Assembly: GCA_000431535.1 (NCBI GenBank)
Contig: HF991804.1
Span: 80,282 to 143,056, forward strand
DNA from: Clostridium sp. CAG:678
GTDB taxonomy: Bacteria > Bacillota > Clostridia > Oscillospirales > Acutalibacteraceae
DNA length: 62,775 bases
Direction of reading: 5' to 3'
Under the pieces are notes generated by a model. That model was given only the letters and a program-made list of their open reading frames with translations, was not told the origin of the DNA and ran no database searches. This document shows, piece by piece, positions 33,903 to 42,916 of this stretch. A program made the position numbers and the translations under genes. Numbering within the stretch: the stretch's first letter is position 1; each line of letters opens with the position of its first letter.

Positions 33903-34228
33903 AAAAGATACCGATTACCGATTATTTATATGCGGACAGTGAAACAGGCGCGCAACGGCTGAACTGCAGCCGGGCAACCCGCAGCGCGCTCAAAGCCGTT
34001 TTGCCGCAGGTGATCCGGCGCGAACTTACACCGCAGCAGCGCAGATGCTTGGAACTGCGCTTTGGCAAAATGATGTCGCAGCAGGAGATTGCGCGGGAAC
34101 TGCATGTTTCGCAGCCAACGGTCAGCCGCCATTTAAAAACGGCGCTGGGTACGCTCTCAAACCGGCTGTATTACTGTAAAAGTGCGCTGAGCAGGGCAAA
34201 CGACTCATGGATCAAATATCTGGAGTAA
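33899..34228 (+). CDS. Sigma-70 region 4-like DNA-binding protein
   Basis: A 109-residue protein with a region 4 helix-turn-helix in its middle (LTPQQRRCLELRFGKMMSQQEIARELHVSQPTVSRHL spans about 44-80, here with the recognition helix HVSQPTVSRHLK). It lacks sigma regions 2 and 3, so alone it cannot be a complete sigma factor. It may act as a partial or split sigma subunit or a small activator. Translation starts at TTG 33899 inside the stop of the upstream gene. A terminator hairpin follows at 34314. The target promoters are unknown; if the LexA-like box is real, it responds to DNA damage. Confidence 0.82.
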   Translation: MKKIPITDYLYADSETGAQRLNCSRATRSALKAVLPQVIRRELTPQQRRCLELRFGKMMSQQEIARELHVSQPTVSRHLKTALGTLSNRLYYCKSALSRANDSWIKYLE

Positions 34229-34313
34229 CGGCTTTGCCCTGCCCGTTATATGATCAACCGAATACCGCCGCGGCTGTTCTTAGGGGATAGTCCCACCGGG
34301 CTAAACGATTGTG

Positions 34314-34351
34314 AAGCACACCTTTTTCATTTTATGAAAGGTGTGCTTTTT
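34314..34351 (+). terminator. Terminator of the sigma-region-4 operon
   Basis: Twelve-base stem AAGCACACCTTT / AAAGGTGTGCTT with an 11-base loop and a T run. About 85 bases of non-coding sequence with a small GGG-GATAG-TCCC hairpin precede it and may form a 3' UTR. Confidence 0.85.
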
Positions 34352-34485
34352 GCGTGTCTGAAATCCCGGAAATAAAAGAGAGAATATTTTATCACGTTTT
34401 CACCGGGGCGCTGCTTATCTTCCGCGCCGGCTTAGGCTAAGTTTTACCCGGCGGATGAAAAATTTGAAAAAGAATAAAAAAGCAG

Positions 34486-34538
34486 TTGACAAATGCAAAT
34501 CAACATAATATAATGAACATATGAACAGACGTTCATAT
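34486..34538 (+). promoter_or_regulatory. Promoter and operator of the metal-resistance genes
   Basis: Consensus TTGACA (34486-34491) and TATAAT (34509-34514), spacer 17. Directly at the expected start site is a perfect palindrome ATATGAAC-AGAC-GTTCATAT (34519-34538), with an extra half-site TGAAC just before it. TGAAC/GTTCA arms are typical of ArsR/SmtB-family operators, so autoregulation by the following gene is likely. Confidence 0.82.
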
Positions 34539-34606
34539 GAATGCGCGGAATTTCCATGCTTTTCATATCCGCGCTGTTTGTACGATCCGAAAAAGGGGGG
34601 CTTTTC

Positions 34607-34891
34607 ATGCTTGATGAGGAAATGCTTTATGATCTTGCAGATCTTTTTAAGATCTTTTCCGATTCCACAAGGCTCAAGATCCTGTGCTCTCTGTTTGATA
34701 AGGAATTAAATGTAACGGAGATCACTTGTGCAACCGGCGTGTCGCAAACGGCAGTGTCCCACCAGTTGCGTATACTAAAGCAGAATCATCTTGTTAAGTA
34801 TAAAAGAGACGGAAAACAGATGGTCTATTCCCTTTCTGACGACCATGTAAAAACCATTATTAACTGCGGTATTGAACATATCGAGGAATAG
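34607..34891 (+). CDS. ArsR/SmtB-family metal-sensing repressor (zinc/cadmium type)
   Basis: A 94-residue winged-helix repressor. The recognition helix is CATGVSQTAVSHQLRILK (about 41-58). The C-terminal alpha-5 site is complete: D78-x-H80 and H91-x-x-E94, the arrangement used by SmtB-type zinc sensors. A single cysteine in the recognition region (C41) is not in the usual alpha-3 CxC pattern, arguing against an arsenic or lead sensor. Start ATG 34607 follows AAAAGGGGGG; earlier in-frame starts overlap the operator and are unlikely. It is followed by the P-type ATPase after nine bases. The protein should leave the palindrome when zinc or cadmium rises. Confidence 0.92.
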   Translation: MLDEEMLYDLADLFKIFSDSTRLKILCSLFDKELNVTEITCATGVSQTAVSHQLRILKQNHLVKYKRDGKQMVYSLSDDHVKTIINCGIEHIEE

Positions 34892-34900
34892 GAGGAAATT

Positions 34901-36928
34901 ATGGCAGATCAGCATAAGCACGCTCATGCACATGAGCACGAACAGGGTCATGCACACGGCGAAACATGCGCCTGCGGGCACAGCCACGGCGACGCCTGCG
35001 GCTGCGGTCATGATCACGAGCACGGCGGCGAGGTAAACAAAAAGGCGTTTGCCCTGAAAATGGGCTTTGGCATCGCGCTTTTTATTGCCGGTTATCTCAT
35101 AAATGAACTGACGGCGCTTCCGTTTTATGTGCCGCTTATCATCTTTGCGGCGTCCTATCTTGTTGTCGGCTTCAACATTTTAAAAGAGGCTGTGGAGGGC
35201 GTGTTCCGCGGCAATATTTTTAACGAGAATTTTTTGATGTCCATTGCGTCCATCGGCGCGTTCATTATAGGCGAGTACGCAGAGGGCTGCGCTGTTGTGA
35301 TCCTGTATACGATAGGCGAGTTTCTGCAGGATCTTGCAGTGGGGAAAAGCCGCAAATCCATTACGGATATGATTCGCTCCGCACCCCAGAAAGTGCATGT
35401 GGAGCGCAACGGCAAACTGGTGGAGGAAGACCCGGAAAAAATCCATGCCGGCGAAGTATTTGTTGTGAATCCCGGCGAAAAGATCGAGCTGGACGGCGTG
35501 ATAGAATCCGGCAGCGCGGAAGTGGATATGGCGGCGCTGACGGGGGAGAGCATTCCCGTCTCGCTCGGCGCGGGGGATGAGATCCTTTCCGGCTCCATCA
35601 ATATAGACGGCATGCTGAAGATCAAAGCAACGAAAGAATTTAAGGATTCTACGGTATCCCGCATTCTTTCCATGATTGAGGATGCGGATTCCAAAAAGAG
35701 CCACGCGGAAAAATTCATCAGCCGCTTTGCCAGGATCTATACCCCGATCGTCTGCCTGATTGCGCTGCTGATCATCGTTGTTCCGCCGCTCTTTTTCGGC
35801 GGCGAGTGGAAAGACTGGGCATATAGGGGCCTTTCCGCGCTTGTTGTTTCCTGCCCCTGCGCAATCGTGATCTCCATACCGCTTGGCTTTTTCAGCGGTC
35901 TGGGCGCAAGTTCCAAGCAGGGCGTGCTGATCAAAGGCAGCAATTATCTGGAAATGCTTTCCAAATTTGATGTTGCCGTTTTTGATAAAACCGGCACGAT
36001 CACAAGCGGAAAATTTGAATTTGTAAGCTGTGAATGTGTAAACTGCCACTGTGAAAACAAAAAAGAGCACCGCGAACTGTTAGGTTTGATCGCGGCGTGT
36101 GAAAAATATTCCACGCACCCGATCGCAAAATCCGTAAACCTCGCGTTCGGCCAGTTTGCGGATGGATTAGAGGTAACGGACGCCAAGAATTATGCCGGAA
36201 TGGGCGTTTCCGCCGTAATCAACGGAAAACGGTATTATGCCGGCAATGAAAAGATGATGAAAAAAGCCGGCGTTGATTTTAAGGAGACCAAACTGGTGGG
36301 CACGGCGATCTACCTTTGCAGCGAAGAGGAATTCCTCGGCGATATCGTATTTGCCGATGTGATTAAGTCAGACAGCAAAGAGGCGATCTCCGACCTCTAT
36401 GATCTGGGTGTGAAAAAAACGGTGATGCTCACCGGCGATAAAGCAGAGATCGCTGCCGATATCGCAAAAAAAGCGGGCATCAACGAATATTATTCCAAAC
36501 TGCTCCCGGATGAGAAAGTGGATAAGGTCAGAAAGATCAAAGCAGGCAGTGAGAATATCGTTCTTTATACCGGCGACGGCATCAACGACGCGCCCGTGCT
36601 GGCGCAGGCGGATATCGGCGTTGCCATGGGCGGTATCGGGTCTGACGTTGCCATTGAGGCGGCGGATGTTGTCATTATGGGCGACAGCCTTTCCAAAATC
36701 CCTGTAGCGCGCAGAATCGCGAAGAAGACCATGAATATCGTTCATGAGAATATCATATTCAGCATCGGCATCAAGGTGCTGATCATCATCGGCTGCGCTA
36801 TAGGCATTTTTGATGAAAACGCCATGTGGCTTGCCGTGTTCGGCGATGTGGGCGTGTGCCTGATCGCGGTGGCAAATTCACTGCGCGCGCTGCATTATAA
36901 AGCCAAAAAGAAAAAGCGCAGTAAATAA
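34901..36928 (+). CDS. P1B-type zinc/cadmium/lead-exporting ATPase
   Basis: Heavy-metal efflux pump of the plasma membrane, 675 residues. The first 45 residues are rich in His and Cys (HAHAHEHEQGHAHGE, CGHSHGD), a metal-gathering tail in place of a classical HMA domain. The core has the TGES actuator motif, the membrane CPC metal site (318-320), the phosphorylated aspartate in DKTGTI (D362), the HP dipeptide in STHPIA, and the hinge GDGINDAP near 560. CPC with a conserved downstream DxGV-type ending suits Zn/Cd/Pb transport rather than copper. It is co-transcribed with the SmtB-type repressor, and a terminator follows. Confidence 0.94.
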   Translation: MADQHKHAHAHEHEQGHAHGETCACGHSHGDACGCGHDHEHGGEVNKKAFALKMGFGIALFIAGYLINELTALPFYVPLIIFAASYLVVGFNILKEAVEGVFRGNIFNENFLMSIASIGAFIIGEYAEGCAVVILYTIGEFLQDLAVGKSRKSITDMIRSAPQKVHVERNGKLVEEDPEKIHAGEVFVVNPGEKIELDGVIESGSAEVDMAALTGESIPVSLGAGDEILSGSINIDGMLKIKATKEFKDSTVSRILSMIEDADSKKSHAEKFISRFARIYTPIVCLIALLIIVVPPLFFGGEWKDWAYRGLSALVVSCPCAIVISIPLGFFSGLGASSKQGVLIKGSNYLEMLSKFDVAVFDKTGTITSGKFEFVSCECVNCHCENKKEHRELLGLIAACEKYSTHPIAKSVNLAFGQFADGLEVTDAKNYAGMGVSAVINGKRYYAGNEKMMKKAGVDFKETKLVGTAIYLCSEEEFLGDIVFADVIKSDSKEAISDLYDLGVKKTVMLTGDKAEIAADIAKKAGINEYYSKLLPDEKVDKVRKIKAGSENIVLYTGDGINDAPVLAQADIGVAMGGIGSDVAIEAADVVIMGDSLSKIPVARRIAKKTMNIVHENIIFSIGIKVLIIIGCAIGIFDENAMWLAVFGDVGVCLIAVANSLRALHYKAKKKKRSK

Positions 36929-36940
36929 AACGATCTAAAA

Positions 36941-36967
36941 GAGCCGCTTTAGAGCGGTTCTTTTTTT
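36941..36967 (+). terminator. Terminator of the metal-resistance operon
   Basis: Stem GAGCCGCT / AGCGGTTC with loop TTAG, followed by seven T. Confidence 0.87.
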
Positions 36968-37018
36968 CTGCATTTTCGTCATTTTGTATAAATCTTACAC
37001 AGATAGAACAATTATATG

Positions 37019-37046
37019 TTGTAAATTTGACAAAACCATTTATAAT
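37019..37046 (+). promoter_or_regulatory. Promoter of the metallophosphoesterase gene
   Basis: TTGTAA (37019-37024) and TATAAT (37041-37046) with a 16-base spacer, just before a TAGGAGGTG ribosome site and the TTG start. Confidence 0.65.
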
Positions 37047-37066
37047 AGAATAGGAGGTGTATTGCC

Positions 37067-38443
37067 TTGTTAAGGTTTTTTCAGATAACGGATCTGCACT
37101 ATTATCCTGCAAGAGTGCTGAACGCGCGCGGCAAAGCATGGGAAAAGCGCGCGCTTTATGACCAGCGCTGTGTTGCCGAAAGTGAGGCGATCATAGATGC
37201 CGCGTTTCGGAAGATCGCAGAGGATGAAGATACGGACATTGTGCTTGTTACGGGCGATGTTGTGTGTGACGGCGAACTTGCCGGCCATATCTCTCTTGCG
37301 GAAAAACTGCACAAATTGCAGGCGGCAGGCAAACGGGTCTTTTTGATCACCGCGTCGCACGATATTCGGCCGGATCCCAAAGGTTACAGCGAGGAAAAGG
37401 GCGAATATACGGTGGAATGCGCAACCAAAGCGCAGCTTTTTGATATCTACTATGATTTCGGCCTGCGCGATGCTTTAAGCATACATAAGCCAACCAATTC
37501 CTACTGCGCCCGGCTGGAGCCGGGCTACCGTCTGCTGATGCTGAATGATGACAGGGACGGCTGGGGCGCGGACAGTTACGGTTTTTCCGCCGAACAGCTT
37601 GCTTGGGCAAAACAGCAGATCGCAGAGGCGAATGCGGCAGGGGAGGAGATGCTTGCCGTCTGCCACCATCCGCTGCTTTCGCCCGTAAAGTTTTACCGCG
37701 CGTTCAGCCCGCATGAGATGATTGATAACAGTGATGCCGTTGCCGCCTTCCTTGCGGACAGCGGAATCCGCTTTCTCTTTACCGGCCACACGCATATGCA
37801 GAATATCAATTTTTATGACAGCCCTGCCGGGCGCCGGCTGTATGAGATCAATACCGGCTGCCTGACGGCATATCCCAGCCCCATTCGGAAAATGGCGCTG
37901 GAGGGCGGCACGCTGGATATCCAGACCCTGCATCCGGATCGGATCAATTATGATCTGCAGTGCAAGCCGTATATGCTGTATCTGAAAGATCATTTTGATT
38001 ATATGCTGCGCGATATCTTTGACGCCGCTGCGAATGATATAGACCGTTTCTGTGAACTGGGCGAAAGTTTCAGCCTGAAAAAAGAGCAGGCGGAGAAATT
38101 AAAAGTGCCCATCAATCTTGCCGGCAAGGCGCTGGAAAAACTTACATTTAAAAAAGCGGGCAGATTGCTCGGCGTGCGCAGCCGGATCGCGCCCAGAATG
38201 TATGATGTGCGCCTTTGCGATTTTCTGATCACGCTTGTAAACAATGTTTACGGCGGCACGCGGAACTATGCCCCCGGCAGCGCGGAATATGATTCCTTTA
38301 TGGCGCTTGCGGACCGGGCTTTCCGCCTGATCCCGTCAAAGAGCATACAGGCAAAGTACGCGGAGGAGTTCCGCCCCATACTTTCCGATATTCTGTTTAA
38401 CGCAAACGGGATAGACAGCAATGATGCCGTGCTCCGCTGTTAA
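37067..38443 (+). CDS. Calcineurin-type metallophosphoesterase
   Basis: Dimetal phosphoesterase of 458 residues. Metal ligands are recognisable in the usual order: ITDLHYY (D-x-H, about 7-13), VTGDVVCDGE (GD, about 63-72), ASHDIR (in place of GNHD), CHHPLL and GHTHMQN. A C-terminal helical domain of about 160 residues follows the catalytic domain. The start is TTG 37067, eight bases after TAGGAGGTG. The ASHD form of the third motif replaces the more common GNHD. The gene is 41 bases upstream of a GPH transporter and may form an operon with it. The natural substrate (nucleotide, phospholipid or phosphoprotein) is not known. Confidence 0.85.
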   Translation: MLRFFQITDLHYYPARVLNARGKAWEKRALYDQRCVAESEAIIDAAFRKIAEDEDTDIVLVTGDVVCDGELAGHISLAEKLHKLQAAGKRVFLITASHDIRPDPKGYSEEKGEYTVECATKAQLFDIYYDFGLRDALSIHKPTNSYCARLEPGYRLLMLNDDRDGWGADSYGFSAEQLAWAKQQIAEANAAGEEMLAVCHHPLLSPVKFYRAFSPHEMIDNSDAVAAFLADSGIRFLFTGHTHMQNINFYDSPAGRRLYEINTGCLTAYPSPIRKMALEGGTLDIQTLHPDRINYDLQCKPYMLYLKDHFDYMLRDIFDAAANDIDRFCELGESFSLKKEQAEKLKVPINLAGKALEKLTFKKAGRLLGVRSRIAPRMYDVRLCDFLITLVNNVYGGTRNYAPGSAEYDSFMALADRAFRLIPSKSIQAKYAEEFRPILSDILFNANGIDSNDAVLRC

Positions 38444-38484
38444 GTGTAAATTTAAGTTGAGCAAAAATTTTAAGGAGAAAATTT

Positions 38485-39954
38485 ATGAAGAATTATGTGC
38501 CCACAAAAGAGTGGATGGCATATGCAATCGGCGCGCTCGGGCAGGGCATGGTCTATGCCATCATGAGTTCGTACATATCGGATTTTTATCTGAACGTGCT
38601 TAAACTGACTCCGATCTTTGTTTTGCTGCTGGTGCTGCTTGCAAGGATTTGGGATGCCGCTATTGATCCGATCCTCGGTTATTATATGGACAGAGCCAAC
38701 CCCAAACACGGCAAGCTGAAAAGTTATATCATCTATACACCCATTCCCATCGCCGTTCTCACGATCCTTTTGTTTTACTCTCCGGATCTTTCCGGCGGCG
38801 CGCTTATGGCATACTGCGTGATCACCTATCTGCTGTGGTCCACGGTTTATTCTGTCAGCGATGTGCCGTTTTGGAGTCTGCCGAACCTGATGACGCCGAA
38901 TCCGGATGAGCGCGGCGCAATCGTCAGCAGGGCGCGCACGTCAAACGGCGTCGGCTCGGCAATACCCATGGCGTTCTTTATGCTGCTCGGCTTTATTTTG
39001 CCAGGTTTCGGCCTCAGCGGCACGCAACTGGAAGAGACCAAGTATATGACGATCACCCTGTTCTGCGCGGTTGTGGGTAATATTCTGTTCGTTCCCGTTT
39101 ACTTTAAAACAAAAGAACGTGTAAAGATCGCACCGCCGCCCAAGAAAAAGAAGGGCGAAAAAGGCGTGCTGAAAATCATATTCAGCTGCAAACCGCTGCT
39201 TTTAACGGCGCTTATGGGTATTCTTTCCGCCGCGCGTTATCTGTATCAGGCAGGCGCCGTTCACGTTGCAAGATATGCGTTTTATATCGGCAAGGATCCC
39301 AGCCTGCTTTCCGGCGCGGAGCGAGAGGCGGCGTTGCAGTCCAACATCAGTTTGGTATCCACTGTGTTTCAGGTTGCCGCGGCTGCCGGCATGTTTGTAA
39401 CCATGCTCGTTATGCCGCTTGCGTTCAAGAAGTTCAGTTATAAGCAAATTATAATCAGCACTTCCATTTTAGGTTCCGTTTCCAGTTTCATAATCTATTT
39501 TCTTGGCTACGACAATTTCTGGGCGTGCGTGCCGTTCTTCGTAATCTCGTGCATTCCGCTCGGCGCGATCAATGTTTGCGCTTTTGCCATGATTGGGGAC
39601 TGCCTCGATTATATGGAGTGGAAAACCGGCGTGCGCCTTGCCGGAACCGGCCAGGCGATACAGAGTTTCGTAACCTCGTTCAGCAACGCGCTTGCAACGG
39701 GCTTTATCGTTGTTATGTATATGATAGTAAATCTTGATGTTGCGTCAATTAACGCAAACGTAACCGCAAATCCGCTGGAGATGACCCACGCCGTGCGCCA
39801 GGGCATGTTCAGCCTGATCTCCATTGTGCCGGCAATCAGCCTTCTGCTCTGCACCGTGCCCATGTTCTTCTATGATCTTGTGGGCGAAAAGAAAGCGCGC
39901 ATCACGCGCGAACTGGAGGAAAGAAGAAAAGCCGCAGGCACACTGAGCGAGTGA
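38485..39954 (+). CDS. GPH-family MFS transporter (second copy)
   Basis: Twelve-helix transporter of the GPH/MelB family, 489 residues. The loop after helix 2 reads ILGYYMDRANPKHGKLKSY (about 73-91), the family signature with D and K, and the second-half motif is MIGDCLDYMEWKTGVRLAGTG. AAGGAG precedes the ATG. The C-terminus ends in a basic helix and a short tail. It is distinct from, but clearly related to, the transporter at 31.6-33.1 kb. The preceding metallophosphoesterase is probably in the same operon. The substrate cannot be told from the sequence. Confidence 0.9.
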   Translation: MKNYVPTKEWMAYAIGALGQGMVYAIMSSYISDFYLNVLKLTPIFVLLLVLLARIWDAAIDPILGYYMDRANPKHGKLKSYIIYTPIPIAVLTILLFYSPDLSGGALMAYCVITYLLWSTVYSVSDVPFWSLPNLMTPNPDERGAIVSRARTSNGVGSAIPMAFFMLLGFILPGFGLSGTQLEETKYMTITLFCAVVGNILFVPVYFKTKERVKIAPPPKKKKGEKGVLKIIFSCKPLLLTALMGILSAARYLYQAGAVHVARYAFYIGKDPSLLSGAEREAALQSNISLVSTVFQVAAAAGMFVTMLVMPLAFKKFSYKQIIISTSILGSVSSFIIYFLGYDNFWACVPFFVISCIPLGAINVCAFAMIGDCLDYMEWKTGVRLAGTGQAIQSFVTSFSNALATGFIVVMYMIVNLDVASINANVTANPLEMTHAVRQGMFSLISIVPAISLLLCTVPMFFYDLVGEKKARITRELEERRKAAGTLSE

Positions 39955-39980
39955 TACCGCGAACCCTATTGCAAAAAATA

Positions 39981-40017
39981 AAAGTGCCGATTAAATCTTT
40001 GATTTAATCGGCACTTT
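39981..40017. terminator. Bidirectional terminator
   Basis: Seventeen-base perfect stem AAAGTGCCGATTAAATC / GATTTAATCGGCACTTT with a three-base loop, between convergent genes. The plus side has a modest T tail. Confidence 0.85.
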
Positions 40018-40053
40018 ATGTTTTTCTTTTCAGCTTTAAAAATTTGCAATATG

Positions 40054-40614
40054 TTATTTGATTCTTTTTATTTTATTGCCGCGCACAAGATATGCGGATT
40101 TTGCGATCTCCGCCATGGGCATATCGCTTATGTTGTCCGTATAAAATTCGTCTATTTCGGTATCGCCGAACATTTCCATGAATTTATCTTTTTTATTTTT
40201 GCTGAAATTCAGGTATTCCACCTCAAGCGTATCTTTGTTTATAACGGAGCACACACAGCGGGAAACACCCAGCCTTTTGCATATTTCATCCATGATTACG
40301 TTGAAAGAAGCGGTCATTATAATATCGTCTTGCTGCGGAGCATACCATTTTTTAATTTTTTTCATATGGCTGTTCCAAAAGGAAACCACCATTTTTTCGG
40401 GATCGGGAAAAGAGGCGATATAATCATGCGCGTATTTGGCACAGCCGGTTTTCAGCTGTTCTATGGTCATTCTGCCTGTTTTGTATTTCAAAACATAGCT
40501 GAGCACGGTAAAGATCAGCTTTGCCGCGCGCGGGTTATAGCGCAGGCTGAACAGATAAAAATCAAATACGCTTTCACCGCGGTAAATGGTGTTGTCAAAA
40601 TCAAAAACACGCAT
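40054..40614 (-). CDS. HAD-superfamily phosphatase, subclass IB
   Basis: A 186-residue HAD phosphatase. Motif I is FDFDNTI (D4 and D6 as nucleophile and acid). A helical cap follows (about 15-90, subclass I), then a threonine/serine motif II (MTASFNV), the lysine-containing KNKKDKF, and the motif IV acidic pair in YTDNISDMP. This is the layout of HAD-IB enzymes such as phosphoserine phosphatase and lipid phosphatases. It is the last gene of a minus-strand group with an acyltransferase-like protein and a membrane protein, which suggests a lipid-linked phosphate substrate (inference). The ATG overlaps no other gene and lies 65 bases after the preceding stop. Confidence 0.87.
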   Translation of the reverse strand: MRVFDFDNTIYRGESVFDFYLFSLRYNPRAAKLIFTVLSYVLKYKTGRMTIEQLKTGCAKYAHDYIASFPDPEKMVVSFWNSHMKKIKKWYAPQQDDIIMTASFNVIMDEICKRLGVSRCVCSVINKDTLEVEYLNFSKNKKDKFMEMFGDTEIDEFYTDNISDMPMAEIAKSAYLVRGNKIKRIK

Positions 40615-40679
40615 GGGCTTACTCCGTTTTGTGCGGCATCACGCCGCTTTTATCTTGCGCAGGCAAAATGGGAATGCGC

Positions 40680-41960
40680 CTATCGGATCAGTTCGTTTAT
40701 GTTCTTTTCAAGCAGGTCAAAGAAACGCTCAACGGTCTTTTGGTCCTCCGCATTGCCGCGCACACACATGGAAAAGGTGATCTCTTTGCGCAGCGTGGTA
40801 ACGGATAGCAGCGCATAAGGCTTGTATTTTACCGCGCCGCTCATAAAGCCGTCAACCGGCTCGTGCCCGGCAAGGGAAAGTTTTTTAACATCCAGCACGC
40901 CGATATTGCTCATTGCCATAAGCGGGTTGGAATAACCGATCTTCACGATCTCCTCAGACGCCGCATGCGGCAGAATCTTGTACCCGAGCGAAAGCAGGGG
41001 CAGGCCGTGCAGGCCGATAAACCGGTCGCTCTTGAATTTGTTTACGCTTTCTATTGTGAACTGCAGCGTTTCAAACACATCTTTTCCGCAGTGCGGCACG
41101 CGGCACTGCATCCATGCCGTGTGGTTGGTAACGCCGGTGTCTGAACTGTCCTTAATATGCCGGCGCAGGTCAATAGCGCAGGAAATGGAAACGGATTCGT
41201 TTTTGTCAAACCCGGCAAGCTCGTAAACGCTGTGGAAATACGCCGCGGTCAGCATATCGTTTATCGTTGCGCCGTGTGCCTTTCCGGCGGCTTTTATAGG
41301 GTCAAACATTTCCGCGGGCAAAGTCCTGCGGGCTATGAATGAACGGTCGCGGATATTATCCGGGGTAAGGGGGAAAGCGTGGTCATCTTTCGCGTTAATA
41401 TTGCGAAACAGATTTTTTGCCATGTGTTTTTCGTCGGGGGAAAGATCTTCGTATACGGATTCGTAGGAACGCGTGCCCGTCTTTAAATCGATCGGGCTGG
41501 CAATGCCGCTGATATAGTTGTTGTAATTTTTGCACAGGGCGTTTAAAAAGTATTTAAAATCGCCGCCGTCCATGCACATATGGTTCTCCACAATGCAAAG
41601 CACGCTTCCGCCGCCGCAGTTAAAAACGGCAGCTTTCATCTGCACTTTTGCCTCCGGCGGTATGCACTGGGTCAGAAATTCGTTTGTTTTATTGTCCAGT
41701 TCTTCCGCGTTTACGGTTTCCACCGTTAAGATATCGTCAATCGTATAATCGTTTACCGTCCAGTAAGGGCGCACATGATTGTCCGTAAACGAGGCGTGCA
41801 GAACGGGCGCTTTTTCAAAAAAGCAGAGCAGCACGGTCTTGAGCGCCTCAATATTGATCTCAAAATCATATTTAAGTTCCACATGCACCATTCTGTCGTT
41901 AAAATCGCGAAACAGATAGTGCATCTTATCCCAAAGCTCGGCGTTTAATCTTCGTTCCAA
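40680..41960 (-). CDS. Condensation-domain/alcohol acetyltransferase-like protein
   Basis: A 426-residue protein of the CoA-dependent acyltransferase fold shared by condensation domains, PapA-type and alcohol acetyltransferases. The active-site HxxxDG motif is present as HMCMDG (H127, D131, G132). The second half has NHTAWMQCRVP and SNIGVLDVKKL, resembling the floor and solvent-channel loops of the fold. Translation starts at TTG 41960, seven bases after GGGAGGTGG, inside the last codons of the upstream membrane-protein gene (16-base overlap). It probably transfers an acyl group from CoA to a lipid or glycolipid hydroxyl. Donor and acceptor are unknown. No peptide-synthetase modules are adjacent. 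Confidence 0.82.
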   Translation of the reverse strand: MERRLNAELWDKMHYLFRDFNDRMVHVELKYDFEINIEALKTVLLCFFEKAPVLHASFTDNHVRPYWTVNDYTIDDILTVETVNAEELDNKTNEFLTQCIPPEAKVQMKAAVFNCGGGSVLCIVENHMCMDGGDFKYFLNALCKNYNNYISGIASPIDLKTGTRSYESVYEDLSPDEKHMAKNLFRNINAKDDHAFPLTPDNIRDRSFIARRTLPAEMFDPIKAAGKAHGATINDMLTAAYFHSVYELAGFDKNESVSISCAIDLRRHIKDSSDTGVTNHTAWMQCRVPHCGKDVFETLQFTIESVNKFKSDRFIGLHGLPLLSLGYKILPHAASEEIVKIGYSNPLMAMSNIGVLDVKKLSLAGHEPVDGFMSGAVKYKPYALLSVTTLRKEITFSMCVRGNAEDQKTVERFFDLLEKNINELIR

Positions 41961-42754
41961 TGTTTAGCCACCTCCCGGGCGATCTTTTTGTTGCGCAGGA
42001 TAAGCGCGGCGATGATCGCAGCGTCTATCAGCAGTGAAAGCGGTATCATGATCCAGCCGGGCGCCCAGGGAATGATGCCGGGCGCACCCAAAAGAATATA
42101 AACCATAGCGGCAGCCGCCGGAATATAAGCAAGGTAAAAGATAACCGCCAGTTTCTGCCGGGTAACGGAGATGTAAATACTGTCCGCCGCGAAAACGGCG
42201 GCGATCCCCGCAATGATGATCAGCCAGCTGTAAGGCATGTGCAGCACCGCCATGCAAACTAAAAATACGGCAACCGCGGCAACCATAACGGCGATTCCTA
42301 AAAGGATTCTTGCAAAAATGTGAAAAACGCGGCGCATAGAGGTGATTTTAACAACGCCGATCATAAGCAGGTAATCGATCCAAAGCAAAATGCCGTCCAC
42401 CATGATCACCCAGGTGCGCTCCCAGGCGTCCGTAGCAAAACTGATGCCCAAAAACGCAACAAGCAGCAGCAGTATGTATGCCGCAGAACCAATGGCGTTG
42501 GCAATAAAATTACGTTTTGTGCGCTGCTTTTCCGTCTTTTTGTCATAGTAAGCGGCGTATCTGCCCGGCAGATCCGGATATTCGCTGATGATCAGATCTT
42601 CCCGCACTTTTTCGTCGCGCAGCCCGCGCTTTTCCACGGTTTTATCCATCGCTGTCATTTCATCCAGCATTTCCCGTTTAAACTGAAACAGGATTTTATC
42701 CCCCGGTCTGTCCGGCAGGGATCGTTCAATGTACGTAATAAATCTTTCTTTCAT
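41945..42754 (-). CDS. HAAS/DUF1700-like membrane protein
   Basis: A 269-residue protein with an N-terminal helical soluble domain (about 1-75, starting MKERFITYIERSLPD) and about seven transmembrane helices (from about 88). The soluble part, with ISEYPDLPGRYAAYY, resembles the HAAS/DUF1700 domains that often accompany PadR regulators, but no PadR gene is adjacent. It overlaps the acyltransferase-like gene by 16 bases, so the two are translationally coupled and the products are likely to work at the membrane together. The function is unknown. Confidence 0.7.
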   Translation of the reverse strand: MKERFITYIERSLPDRPGDKILFQFKREMLDEMTAMDKTVEKRGLRDEKVREDLIISEYPDLPGRYAAYYDKKTEKQRTKRNFIANAIGSAAYILLLLVAFLGISFATDAWERTWVIMVDGILLWIDYLLMIGVVKITSMRRVFHIFARILLGIAVMVAAVAVFLVCMAVLHMPYSWLIIIAGIAAVFAADSIYISVTRQKLAVIFYLAYIPAAAAMVYILLGAPGIIPWAPGWIMIPLSLLIDAAIIAALILRNKKIAREVAKHWNED

Positions 42755-42916
42755 ATCTGTTCCTTTTTATGTGAATTTTGCAGTGCCTGCGCCTTCCGTT
42801 TACCCGGTTTGCGCGCAGATATTTTTACGTTTTTTATATTTTGTGATTATAACATTAAATGGAGTCTATAGCAAGGAGGCGCTGCTTTTTGCCAACAGGA
42901 TTTTCTTTGGCGCCGG

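Noticed and set aside
34519-34538. Second GAAC-N4-GTTC as a LexA box
   Set aside because: Its outer bases (T and A) fit ArsR/SmtB half-sites better, and it precedes an ArsR/SmtB-type gene.
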